From Rhizobium bangladeshense (GTDB lineage: Bacteria > Pseudomonadota > Alphaproteobacteria > Rhizobiales > Rhizobiaceae), in NCBI RefSeq assembly GCF_017357245.1, contig NZ_CP071616.1, forward strand, positions 1 through 64,000: 64,000 bases of DNA, given 5' to 3'. How positions within the stretch are numbered: position 1 is the stretch's first letter; each line of letters starts with the position of its first letter. This document shows positions 24,653-33,021 of the stretch, piece by piece. The notes beneath the pieces were generated by a model. It did not search any database and was not told where the DNA came from. It saw nothing but the letters and a program-made list of their open reading frames with translations. The position numbers and the translations under genes are program-made.

Positions 24653-25683
24653 AGTTCTCCCTCTTCGTCCATATGGAACGGCTCGACGCCAGCCAGAGCC
24701 ACAAGAGCCTCTACGAGGAGTTCGTCGCGCTCTGCGAGATCGCCGACAAGGGCGGCATGCATGCGATCTGGACAGGAGAACACCATGGTATGGATTTCAC
24801 CATCGCCCCCAATCCGTTCGTTACCATCGCCGATCTCGCGCGCCGCACATCACGGGCGCGGCTTGGAACGGGGACGGTGATTGCTCCCTTCTGGCATCCG
24901 ATCAAGCTTGCCGGCGAAGCTGCCATGACCGATATCATCTGCGACGGCAGGCTCGATATCGGCATCGCGCGCGGCGCCTATTCCTTCGAATATGAACGCC
25001 TGCTGCCGGGTCTCGATGCCTGGGGTGCCGGCCAGCGCATGCGTGAGCTCATCCCAGCGGTCAAGGGCATATGGAAGGGCGACTATGCCCATGACGGAGA
25101 GTTCTTCAAGTTCCCCGCGACTACCTCGGCGCCGAAGCCGCTGCAGCAGCCGAACCCGCCGATCTGGGTTGCGGCGCGCGATCCGAACTCGCACGAATTT
25201 GCCGTCGCAAACGGTTGCAACGTTCAGGTTACCCCGCTCTGGCAGGGCGACGACGAGGTCCAGTCATTGATGGACCGCTTCAACGATGCCTGCGCCAAGA
25301 ATCCCGATGTCGAGCGGCCGAAGATCATGCTGCTGCGCCACACCTATGTCGGCTCATCGGAAGAAGACGTCGCCCAGGCCGCCCATGAACTCAGCGTATA
25401 TTACAACTACTTCTTCGCCTGGTTCAAGAATGAGAAGCCGGTCACTCAAGGCCTGATCGAGCGAATTCCGGACGAGCAGATCCGAGCGAACGCGATGCTT
25501 TCGGATCAGGTCATGCGCACCAACAATGTCGTTGGTAACGCCGAGACCGTCATCGGCAGGCTGAAGGCCTATGAAGCGCTCGGCTATGACGAGTATTCTT
25601 TCTGGATCGACACCGGCATGAGTTTCGAGCGCAAGAAGGCGTCACTCGAGCGCTTCATCGCCGAGGTCATGCCGGCATTTTAG
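24649..25683 (+). CDS. Luciferase-like flavin monooxygenase
   Basis: A 344-residue LLM-class monooxygenase using FMNH2 or FADH2 from the adjacent reductase. Signatures are MHAIWTGEHHGMDFTIAPNP (about 37-56), ARLGTGTVIAPFWHPIKLAGEAAMTDIICDGRLDIGIARG (about 72-111) and PPIWVAARDPNSHEFAV. The reductase-monooxygenase pair with an ATGA overlap is a two-component system. With aldehyde and succinate-semialdehyde dehydrogenases downstream, it probably opens a ring or oxidises an amine. The substrate is not identified. Confidence 0.87.
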   Translation: MKFSLFVHMERLDASQSHKSLYEEFVALCEIADKGGMHAIWTGEHHGMDFTIAPNPFVTIADLARRTSRARLGTGTVIAPFWHPIKLAGEAAMTDIICDGRLDIGIARGAYSFEYERLLPGLDAWGAGQRMRELIPAVKGIWKGDYAHDGEFFKFPATTSAPKPLQQPNPPIWVAARDPNSHEFAVANGCNVQVTPLWQGDDEVQSLMDRFNDACAKNPDVERPKIMLLRHTYVGSSEEDVAQAAHELSVYYNYFFAWFKNEKPVTQGLIERIPDEQIRANAMLSDQVMRTNNVVGNAETVIGRLKAYEALGYDEYSFWIDTGMSFERKKASLERFIAEVMPAF

Positions 25684-25693
25684 GAGTAGGACC

Positions 25694-27157
25694 ATGCGGC
25701 GTTTCCAGCATTACATCGACGGCGAATTCTCTGATGGCGAAGCTTCCTATCCGAGCATCGATCCGGCCACCGGCGCAGCCTGGGCTAATATGCCCGAAGC
25801 GCGCGAGGGTGATGTCGACCGGGCTGTGAACGCTGCCGAGAGGGCGCTCTATGAAGGTCCCTGGGGGAAATTGACGGCAACGCAACGTGGCAAGCTGCTC
25901 TACAAGCTCGCTGACCTCGTTGCCGCCAACGCTAAGATACTCGCCGAGTTGGAGACGCGCGACACCGGCAAAATCATCCGCGAAACATCGGCGCAGATCG
26001 CCTATGTCGCCGAATACTACCGTTACTATGCCGGCATATCAGACAAGATCGAAGGCTCCTACCTGCCGATCGACAAGCCTGATATGGATGTCTGGATCCG
26101 CCGTGAGCCGATCGGCGTCGTCGCCATGGTCGTGCCGTGGAACAGTCAGCTCTTCCTGTCTGCAGTCAAGATCGGCCCGGCGCTCGCGGCCGGCTGCACC
26201 ATGGTGGTCAAGGCGTCGGAAGACGGGCCGGCGCCGCTTCTCGAATTTGCGCGTCTCGTCCACGAGGCAGGCTTTCCCGCCGGCGTCGTTAACATCATCA
26301 CCGGGTTCGGCGCCTCCTGCGGCGCAGCGCTCGGCCGTCACCCGAAGGTAGCGCATGTCGCTTTCACCGGCGGTCCAGAAACCGCCCGGCACGTCGTTCG
26401 CAACTCGGCCGAAAACCTCGCCTCGACCTCGCTCGAACTCGGCGGCAAGTCACCCTTCATCGTCTTTGCCGATGCCGACCTCGAAAGTGCGGCCAACGCT
26501 CAGGTCGCCGGCATCTTCGCGGCGACAGGCCAGAGCTGCGTTGCCGGATCGCGCCTCATCGTCGAACGCAGCGTGAAGGACAAATTTGTCGCCCTGCTGC
26601 GGGAGAAGGCCGAGGCGATCCGCATCGGCCCGCCGCTCGACATGGCGACCGAGGTCGGCCCGCTCGCCACCAAGCGTCAACAGGACAATATCGGCGCGCT
26701 CGTCGCAAAGTCGATCAAAAGCGGCGCCCGCCTCGTCACCGGCGGACGCAAGATCGATGGCGAAGGCTTTTACTTCGCGCCGACGATTCTGGATTGCGAT
26801 CATGTCGCTTCCCCCTCGCTGGTCGAGGAATTTTTCGGGCCGGTCCTCTCCGTTGTCTCGTTTGAAACGGAAGCCGAGGCGCTGAAGCTTGCTAACGATA
26901 CCCGCTATGGCCTGGCGTCGGGCGTCTTCACCCAGAACCTGACCCGGGCGCATCGGCTGATGAAGGGCATCCGCGCCGGCATCGTCTGGGTCAATACCTA
27001 TCGCGCCGTATCGCCAATCGCGCCGTTCGGTGGTTTCGGCCTCTCCGGCCACGGCAGGGAAGGCGGCATGGCGGCGGCGCTCGACTATACCCGCACCAAG
27101 ACGATCTGGCTCCGGACATCCGACGATCCGATCCCCGATCCCTTCGTGATGAGGTAG
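25694..27157 (+). CDS. NAD(P)-dependent aldehyde dehydrogenase
   Basis: A full-length ALDH of 487 residues. Cofactor and catalytic signatures are present: VVPWNSQLFLSAVKIGPALAAGC (about 146-168), the catalytic glutamate in LELGGKSPF (about 250) and the nucleophilic cysteine in ATGQSCVAGSR (about 284). It oxidises an aldehyde made in the pathway to the acid. A strong ribosome site (TAGGAGTAGG) lies before its ATG, 10 bp after the monooxygenase stop. Confidence 0.94.
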   Translation: MRRFQHYIDGEFSDGEASYPSIDPATGAAWANMPEAREGDVDRAVNAAERALYEGPWGKLTATQRGKLLYKLADLVAANAKILAELETRDTGKIIRETSAQIAYVAEYYRYYAGISDKIEGSYLPIDKPDMDVWIRREPIGVVAMVVPWNSQLFLSAVKIGPALAAGCTMVVKASEDGPAPLLEFARLVHEAGFPAGVVNIITGFGASCGAALGRHPKVAHVAFTGGPETARHVVRNSAENLASTSLELGGKSPFIVFADADLESAANAQVAGIFAATGQSCVAGSRLIVERSVKDKFVALLREKAEAIRIGPPLDMATEVGPLATKRQQDNIGALVAKSIKSGARLVTGGRKIDGEGFYFAPTILDCDHVASPSLVEEFFGPVLSVVSFETEAEALKLANDTRYGLASGVFTQNLTRAHRLMKGIRAGIVWVNTYRAVSPIAPFGGFGLSGHGREGGMAAALDYTRTKTIWLRTSDDPIPDPFVMR

Positions 27158-27162
27158 CGCCG

Positions 27163-27486
27163 ATGTTCTACGAAATCCGCACCTATCGGCTGAAGAACGG
27201 CGCGGTCCCGCAATATCTCAAGGTCGTCGAGGAAGAGGGCATCGAGATCCAGAAGAGCCATCTTGGCACGCTCGTCGGCTACTTCTTTTCGGAAATCGGG
27301 ACGATCAACGAGATCGTCCACATCTGGGCCTTTGCGAGCCTCGACGACCGGGAGGCGAGACGCCAGCGGCTGCTGGCCGATCCCCGATGGCAGGCCTTCC
27401 TGCCCAAGATCCGCGACCTGATCGAGGTCGCAGAAAACAAGATTATGAAGCCAGCAAGCTTTTCTCCCCGGAGCGAGGCGCACTGA
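27163..27486 (+). CDS. NIPSNAP family protein
   Basis: A 107-residue ferredoxin-like alpha/beta-barrel protein: MFYEIRTYRLKNGAVPQYL at the N-terminus and NEIVHIWAFASLDDREARRQRL in the middle. NIPSNAP proteins are dimeric and of uncertain role. Small ones are often encoded with degradative enzymes and may handle reactive intermediates. It starts 5 bp after the aldehyde dehydrogenase stop. Confidence 0.87.
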   Translation: MFYEIRTYRLKNGAVPQYLKVVEEEGIEIQKSHLGTLVGYFFSEIGTINEIVHIWAFASLDDREARRQRLLADPRWQAFLPKIRDLIEVAENKIMKPASFSPRSEAH

Positions 27487-27534
27487 CGGCATAAGGCATA
27501 CCCGCAGGACAAACCAGAACAAGGATAAGGGAAC

Positions 27535-28545
27535 ATGAAAACAACATTTGCTTTCGCGGCCGTCGCCGCCTTCGTGGCGGTGTCCGCACCGGTCAAGGCT
27601 GACAACCTCGTCTTCTCGAGCTGGGGAGGAACGACCCAGGACGCGCAGAAGGCTGCATGGGCGAGCCCCTTCACCGAGAAGACCGGCATCACCGTCGTGC
27701 AGGACGGGCCGACCGATTACGGCAAGCTCAAGGCCATGGTCGAGGCCGGCGAAGTCAACTGGGACGTCGTCGACGTCGAAGGCGATTATGCCGCCCAGGC
27801 CGGCAAGAACGGCCAGCTAGAGAAGCTCGATTTCTCCATCATCGACAAATCCAAGCTCGATCCGCGCTTCGTCACCGATTATTCGGTCGGCAGCTTCTAT
27901 TATTCCTTCGTCATCGGCTGCAATGCCGATGCCGTCAGCGCCTGCCCGAAGACATGGGCCGACCTGTTCGACACGGCGAAGTTTCCGGGAAAACGCACCT
28001 TCTACAAGTGGTCGGCTCCCGGCGTGATCGAAGCGGCGCTGCTTGCCGACGGCGTTTCGGCCGACAAGCTCTATCCGCTCGATCTCGACCGCGCCTTCAA
28101 GAAGCTCGATACGATCAAGTCCGACATCATCTGGTGGTCGGGCGGCGCCCAGTCGCAGCAGCTCCTGGCCTCCGCCGAGGCGCCCTTCGGCAGTGTCTGG
28201 AACGGCCGTATGACGGCGCTTGCGGCGACCGGCATCAAGGTGGAGACGTCCTGGGAGCAGAACATCACCGCTGCGGATGCGCTCGTTGTGCCGAAGGGCG
28301 CGCCGAATGCCGAGGCTGCGATGAAGTTCATTGCGCTGGCAACCTCGGCCGAACCGCAGGCCGCTCTGGCAAAAGCCACCGGCTATGCGCCGATCAATAT
28401 TGACTCGGCCAAGCTGATGGACCCTGAAACGGCCAAGACCCTGCCGGACCAGCAGACAGCAAGCCAGGTGAATGCCGATATGAACTATTGGGCCGACAAC
28501 CGCGATGCCATCGGCGAGAAGTGGTACGCCTGGCAGGCAAAATAG
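27535..28545 (+). CDS. Polyamine-type ABC transporter substrate-binding protein
   Basis: A 336-residue PotD/SBP_bac_8-type receptor with a signal peptide ending near APVKA (about 22). The mature N-terminus DNLVFSSWGGTTQDAQKAAW and the WDVVDVEGDYAAQAGK segment are typical of spermidine/putrescine-type receptors. Ligands of this family range from polyamines to opines and N-heterocyclic amines, so the name does not fix the cargo. It precedes two permeases and an ATPase and presumably feeds the oxidative enzymes upstream. Confidence 0.9.
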   Translation: MKTTFAFAAVAAFVAVSAPVKADNLVFSSWGGTTQDAQKAAWASPFTEKTGITVVQDGPTDYGKLKAMVEAGEVNWDVVDVEGDYAAQAGKNGQLEKLDFSIIDKSKLDPRFVTDYSVGSFYYSFVIGCNADAVSACPKTWADLFDTAKFPGKRTFYKWSAPGVIEAALLADGVSADKLYPLDLDRAFKKLDTIKSDIIWWSGGAQSQQLLASAEAPFGSVWNGRMTALAATGIKVETSWEQNITAADALVVPKGAPNAEAAMKFIALATSAEPQAALAKATGYAPINIDSAKLMDPETAKTLPDQQTASQVNADMNYWADNRDAIGEKWYAWQAK

Positions 28546-28563
28546 GCTGAGACTCCATTGAAC

Positions 28564-28590
28564 AGGTACGGCGAAATTTTCGCCGTACCT
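28564..28590 (+). terminator. Intercistronic hairpin after the binding-protein gene
   Basis: AGGTACGGCGAAA and TTTCGCCGTACCT form a perfect 13-bp inverted repeat around a single T, 19 bp after the receptor stop and 60 bp before the first permease. No T run follows. A stem protecting the receptor mRNA from 3' decay is the likely role. Confidence 0.6.
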
Positions 28591-28650
28591 CACGCAGCGG
28601 TACTCCCTTTCGGACGACGTCTGTGGAACTGACGGGTGGGAAGGACTGTC

Positions 28651-29523
28651 ATGTCGACATATAGCGATGCCTCTGGCGCAATCATGCCTCTGCAAAAGGC
28701 GCGCAGGGCAACAGGTTTTGGCGGGGTGGTTCCGGCTCTGGCCTTCGTGGCGATCTTTTTCGTCGTGCCGGTTGTGGTCTTGCTGCTGCGAAGCGTATTG
28801 GAACCTGTTCCCGGGCTTGGAAACTATGCGCAGCTGATCGGGTCGGCGACCTATTTCAAGATTTTCGTCAATACCTTCATCGTCTCGGGTTTCGTCACGG
28901 TCATATCGCTGCTGATCGGATTTCCCGTCGCCTGGGCGCTGGCGATCATGCCCGGTCGGGTGACCTCGGTGATCTTTGCGATCCTGCTCCTGTCGATGTG
29001 GACCAATCTGCTGGCCCGCACCTATGCCTGGATGGTCCTGCTGCAGCGGACCGGGCTGATCAACAAGATGCTGATGGCAATGGGCCTGATTGACCAGCCG
29101 CTCGCACTTGTCAACAATCTCACGGGCGTGACGATCGGCATGACCTATATCATGCTGCCCTTCATCATCCTGCCGCTCTGCGGCGTGATCAAGAAGATCG
29201 ATCCGTCGATCCTGCAGGCGGCCGCCCTTTGCGGCGCCAATCGCTGGCAGTGCCTGACGCGTGTTCTCCTGCCCCTGGCAATGCCCGGCATGGCCGCCGG
29301 CGCCCTCATGGTCTTCGTCATGTCGCTCGGCTATTTCGTCACGCCGTCGCTTCTCGGCGGCACTGCCAATATGATGCTCGCGGAGCTGATCGCGCAGTTC
29401 GTACAGTCCCTGGTCAACTGGGGGATGGGCGGTGCCGCGGCCCTGGTTCTGCTGGTGGTGACCTTGTCGCTTTATGCTGTGCAGTTGCGCTTCTTCGGCA
29501 GCCAGAATCCGGGAGGACGTTGA
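28651..29523 (+). CDS. ABC transporter permease, PotB type
   Basis: An inner-membrane permease of about 290 residues with six predicted helices. The EAA loop is ILQAAALCGANRWQCLTRVLLPLAMPGMAAG. I choose ATG 28651, with AAGGA seven bases upstream, over a GTG 15 bases earlier. It forms the channel with the next gene. Confidence 0.9.
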   Translation: MSTYSDASGAIMPLQKARRATGFGGVVPALAFVAIFFVVPVVVLLLRSVLEPVPGLGNYAQLIGSATYFKIFVNTFIVSGFVTVISLLIGFPVAWALAIMPGRVTSVIFAILLLSMWTNLLARTYAWMVLLQRTGLINKMLMAMGLIDQPLALVNNLTGVTIGMTYIMLPFIILPLCGVIKKIDPSILQAAALCGANRWQCLTRVLLPLAMPGMAAGALMVFVMSLGYFVTPSLLGGTANMMLAELIAQFVQSLVNWGMGGAAALVLLVVTLSLYAVQLRFFGSQNPGGR

Positions 29524-29524
29524 G

Positions 29525-30325
29525 ATGCTGCTCAATCTCGACCGTCTCGGTTGGTGGAAATACGTGCTCCTGGCGATCACGCTTCTGACCGCCGCCTTTC
29601 TGTTGCTGCCGATCGTGTTCATCGCAGCGCTCTCCTTCGGCTCCTCGCAGTGGCTGATCTTTCCGCCGCCCGGGTGGACGTTCCAATGGTACAGCGAACT
29701 CTTTGCCGATCCGCGCTGGTTGGGATCGGCCTGGACGAGCTTGAAGATTGCGGTCATCGTGACGATCCTGTCGGTGCTGCTTGGGCTCGTGACGTCCTTC
29801 GGGCTGGTGCGCGGTTCGTTCCTGTTCCGCGATGCGCTGAAGGCGTTGTTCCTCACACCGATGATCCTTCCGGTCGTCGTTCTCGCGGTCGCTCTTTACG
29901 CCTTTTTCTTGAAAATCGGCCTTGGCGGGACTTTGGCGGGTTTTGTCATTTCGCACCTCGTGCTGGCGCTGCCCTTCTCGATCCTGTCCATATCGAGTGC
30001 GCTTGAAGGTTTCGACAAATCCATCGAGGACGCGGCGGTGCTCTGCGGCGCTTCGCCCCTGGAAGCAAAAATCAGGGTTACGCTTCCCGCGATCAGCCAT
30101 GGGCTCTTTTCGGCTGCCGTCTTCTCTTTTCTGACATCCTGGGACGAGGTCGTGGTGGCGATCTTCATGTCAAGTCCGACCCTGCAGACGCTGCCCGTGA
30201 AAGTATGGGCGACGCTGCGGCAGGATCTGACACCCGTCGTCGCAGCAGCCTCGACTCTTCTCATCCTCTTGACGATCATCCTGATGGCGCTGGTTGCCGT
30301 CGTGCGTAAGGTACTGAAACAATGA
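29525..30325 (+). CDS. ABC transporter permease, PotC type
   Basis: Second channel subunit, 266 residues, six hydrophobic helices. The EAA region is SIEDAAVLCGASPLEAKIRVTLPAI and the C-terminus ends VVRKVLKQ. The ATG lies just after the first permease stop; the frame is open upstream but inside the previous gene. Its stop overlaps the ATPase start (ATGA). Confidence 0.9.
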   Translation: MLLNLDRLGWWKYVLLAITLLTAAFLLLPIVFIAALSFGSSQWLIFPPPGWTFQWYSELFADPRWLGSAWTSLKIAVIVTILSVLLGLVTSFGLVRGSFLFRDALKALFLTPMILPVVVLAVALYAFFLKIGLGGTLAGFVISHLVLALPFSILSISSALEGFDKSIEDAAVLCGASPLEAKIRVTLPAISHGLFSAAVFSFLTSWDEVVVAIFMSSPTLQTLPVKVWATLRQDLTPVVAAASTLLILLTIILMALVAVVRKVLKQ

Positions 30326-31401
30326 ACCAACCATTCCTTCAGATCCGCGGTATACGCAAGGAATACGGCCCTGTCGTCGCCGTGCACGACGTCAATCTCG
30401 ATGTCCGGCGTGGCGAGTTCCTGACCTTTCTCGGGCCGTCCGGCTCCGGCAAGAGCACGACGCTCTACATTCTCGCCGGCTTTGAGAACCCGACGAAAGG
30501 CGACATTACGCTGGAGGGCAGAACCCTGCTCGCCACCCCGTCGCACAAGCGCAATATCGGCATGGTGTTCCAGCGCTATACGCTGTTTCCGCATCTGACC
30601 GTGGGCGAAAACATCGCTTTTCCGCTGAAGGTCCGGCGCAAGTCCAGGGCCGAGATCGACTTGAAGGTGAAGGAGATGCTGCGCCTCGTGAGGCTCGAAG
30701 GTTTCGAGGATCGCAAGCCCGCGCAAATGTCCGGCGGCCAGCAGCAGCGTGTCGCCCTTGCTAGGGCGCTTGCTTATGATCCGCCGGTGCTGCTGATGGA
30801 CGAGCCGCTCTCGGCGCTCGACAAGAAGCTGCGGGAGGAAATCCAGCATGAGATCCGCCGCATCCACCAGCAGACGGAAGTGACGATCCTTTATGTCACG
30901 CACGACCAGGAGGAGGCGCTGCGGCTGTCCGACCGCATTGCGGTCTTTTCGAAGGGCGTCATCGACCAGATCGGAACCGGACCCGAACTTTATGCCAATC
31001 CCAAGACCCGCTTCGTAGCCGAGTTCATCGGCGACAGCGACTTCATTTCATGCGACCTGGTGTCTTCCTGCGATGGACAAGCAACGATCGCGCTCGGAGG
31101 CGGAACCATCTTCAACCAAATTCCGGTGCATGGAAAAGGGATCTCCGGCGCAAGGGCGGCGCTGATGCTGCGGCCGGAGCGCATACGGTTGTCGCGGGCG
31201 AGAGCTGCCGGCGCGGGTCTTGCCGCGACGGTCAGCGATATTACCTTTCTCGGCAACAACATCCATGTCTCCACAGAGACGGCGACAGGCGAGGCGCTTT
31301 CGGTTCGCTTGCCTTTCGGTCATGAGGCTATTGCCGGGCTCAATCGCGGAGATATAGTCCATCTGGATTTTGATCCAGGTGCCGCTCACGTATTCTGCTG
31401 A
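30322..31401 (+). CDS. ABC transporter ATP-binding protein, PotA type
   Basis: An ABC ATPase of 359 residues with Walker [11 protein letters not shown] (about 37-46), Q-loop MVFQRYTLFPHLT, signature [15 protein letters not shown], Walker B VLLMDEPLSALD and H-loop VTHDQEEAL. Residues after about 240 are the TOBE domain typical of PotA/UgpC-type importers. It powers the permeases encoded upstream. Ten bases separate its stop from the dehydrogenase gene. Confidence 0.94.
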   Translation: MNQPFLQIRGIRKEYGPVVAVHDVNLDVRRGEFLTFLGPSGSGKSTTLYILAGFENPTKGDITLEGRTLLATPSHKRNIGMVFQRYTLFPHLTVGENIAFPLKVRRKSRAEIDLKVKEMLRLVRLEGFEDRKPAQMSGGQQQRVALARALAYDPPVLLMDEPLSALDKKLREEIQHEIRRIHQQTEVTILYVTHDQEEALRLSDRIAVFSKGVIDQIGTGPELYANPKTRFVAEFIGDSDFISCDLVSSCDGQATIALGGGTIFNQIPVHGKGISGARAALMLRPERIRLSRARAAGAGLAATVSDITFLGNNIHVSTETATGEALSVRLPFGHEAIAGLNRGDIVHLDFDPGAAHVFC

Positions 31402-31411
31402 AAGTTGTCCC

Positions 31412-32865
31412 ATGAAGCTGAATGATCCCTCACTGTTCCGTCAAGCCTGCCCCATCGGCGATCGCTGGGTCGAAGCGGAAGGTCGACGGGCGGCCACGGT
31501 CCGCAATCCGGCGACAGGTGAGGTGCTGGGTGCGGTCCCTGACCTCGGTGCGGCGGAAACGGAAGACGCTATCCGGGCCGCCGTGGTCGCGCAGAAGCTT
31601 TGGGCGAAGAAGACCGCCGGCGAGCGCGCCGCCGTTCTCAAGACCTGGCATCGCCTGATGATCGAAAACCGCGACGATCTGGCGATGATCCTGACGCTGG
31701 AGCAGGGAAAGCCGCTCGCCGAAGCCAAAGGTGAAATCACCTATGGTGCGAGCTTCATCGAATGGTTTGCCGAAGAGGCAAGACGCATCAACGGTGAGAC
31801 CATACCGGGTCATCAGCCGGACAAGCGCATCCTCGTCCTGCGCCAGCCGGCCGGCGTCGTCGCAGCGATCACGCCCTGGAACTTTCCGAACGCGATGATC
31901 ACCCGCAAGATCGGCCCGGCGCTTGCCGCTGGCTGCGCCGTCGTTCTCAAACCGGCGCTGCAGACGCCATTCTCCGCGGTCGCCATCGCCGTTCTTGCAG
32001 AACGTGCCGGCCTGCCGGCGGGGCTTCTCAATATTATCACGGGTGACGCGGCCGCAATCGGCGGGGCGATGACCGCAAGCAGAGACGTCCGGGTTCTGAC
32101 ATTCACCGGCTCCACCCGGACGGGCGAGCTGCTTTACCGCCAATGCGCGCCGACGATCAAGAAACTCGGCCTCGAGCTCGGCGGCAACGCGCCGTTCATC
32201 GTGTTCGACGACGCCGATCTCGATGCGGCGGTCGAAGGCGCGATCATCGCCAAGTTCCGCAACAACGGCCAGACCTGCGTCTGCGCCAACCGGCTCTATG
32301 TCCAGGACGGCGTCTACGAGGCATTTGCCGACAAGCTCGCCGCGGCCGTTTCGGCATTGAAAGTCGGCAATGGCCTGGAGCGTGACGTCGTGCTTGGCCC
32401 CTCATCGACGACAACGCCGTCGCCAAGGTCGAGAGCCATATTCAGGACGCCGTTGCAAAGGGCGCGGGCGTCATTTCGGGCGGCAAGCGCCATGCGCTTG
32501 GCGGTCACTTCTTCGAACCGACGATCCTGCGCGATGTCGATGCCGGCATGCAGGTCGCGCGCGAGGAGACCTTCGGGCCGCTTGCCCCGCTTTTCCGTTT
32601 CCGCGACGAAGAGGACGTTATCGAACAGGCAAACGACACCGAGTTCGGCCTTGCCTCCTATTTTTACGCGCGCGACCTGTCGCGGGTCTTCCGCGTCGCC
32701 GAAGCGCTCGAATATGGGATGGTCGGCGTCAATACCGGCCTCGTCTCGACGGCGGAAGCGCCGTTCGGCGGCGTCAAGATGTCGGGCTTGGGCCGCGAAG
32801 GGTCGAGGCACGGGTTGGACGAATATACCGAACTTAAATATGTCTGCCTGGGCGGCATTGCCTGA
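31412..32865 (+). pseudogene. gabD: Succinate-semialdehyde dehydrogenase, frameshifted
   Basis: A GabD-type NAD(P)+ dehydrogenase that would convert succinic semialdehyde to succinate. Frame 1 runs from ATG 31412 and includes AAITPWNFPNAMITRKIGPALAAGCAVVLKP, the glutamate in LELGGNAPF and the cysteine in NNGQTCVCANR. At a run of four C (32398-32401), after VVLGP, the frame breaks; the rest ([15 protein letters not shown] to the stop at 32865) is one frame over, so one base appears lost. The two parts together equal a normal 484-residue enzyme. As written, about 150 C-terminal residues are replaced by a foreign sequence, so it is inactive unless this is a sequencing error. Confidence 0.85.
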
Positions 32866-33021
32866 GCTTGGTCGGCGCTTGCGCTTTGCCGCAAAAGAAG
32901 ACCGGCAGGACCCTTGGGCCTCGTTGATACTTCGGCCGTTTCGGAAGTCGATCACGAACCGCTCCCTGTCATTGGCCGGAGATGCGTTGCCGCAGCTGAG
33001 AGCTTGAAGAGCCGAATGGAT

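Noticed and set aside
27817..29856. Open frame of 679 codons on the minus strand
   Set aside because: It lies antisense to the receptor and permease genes of the polyamine-type importer. Its translation is rich in H, R, Q and D with no domain, as expected for a shadow frame in GC-rich DNA.
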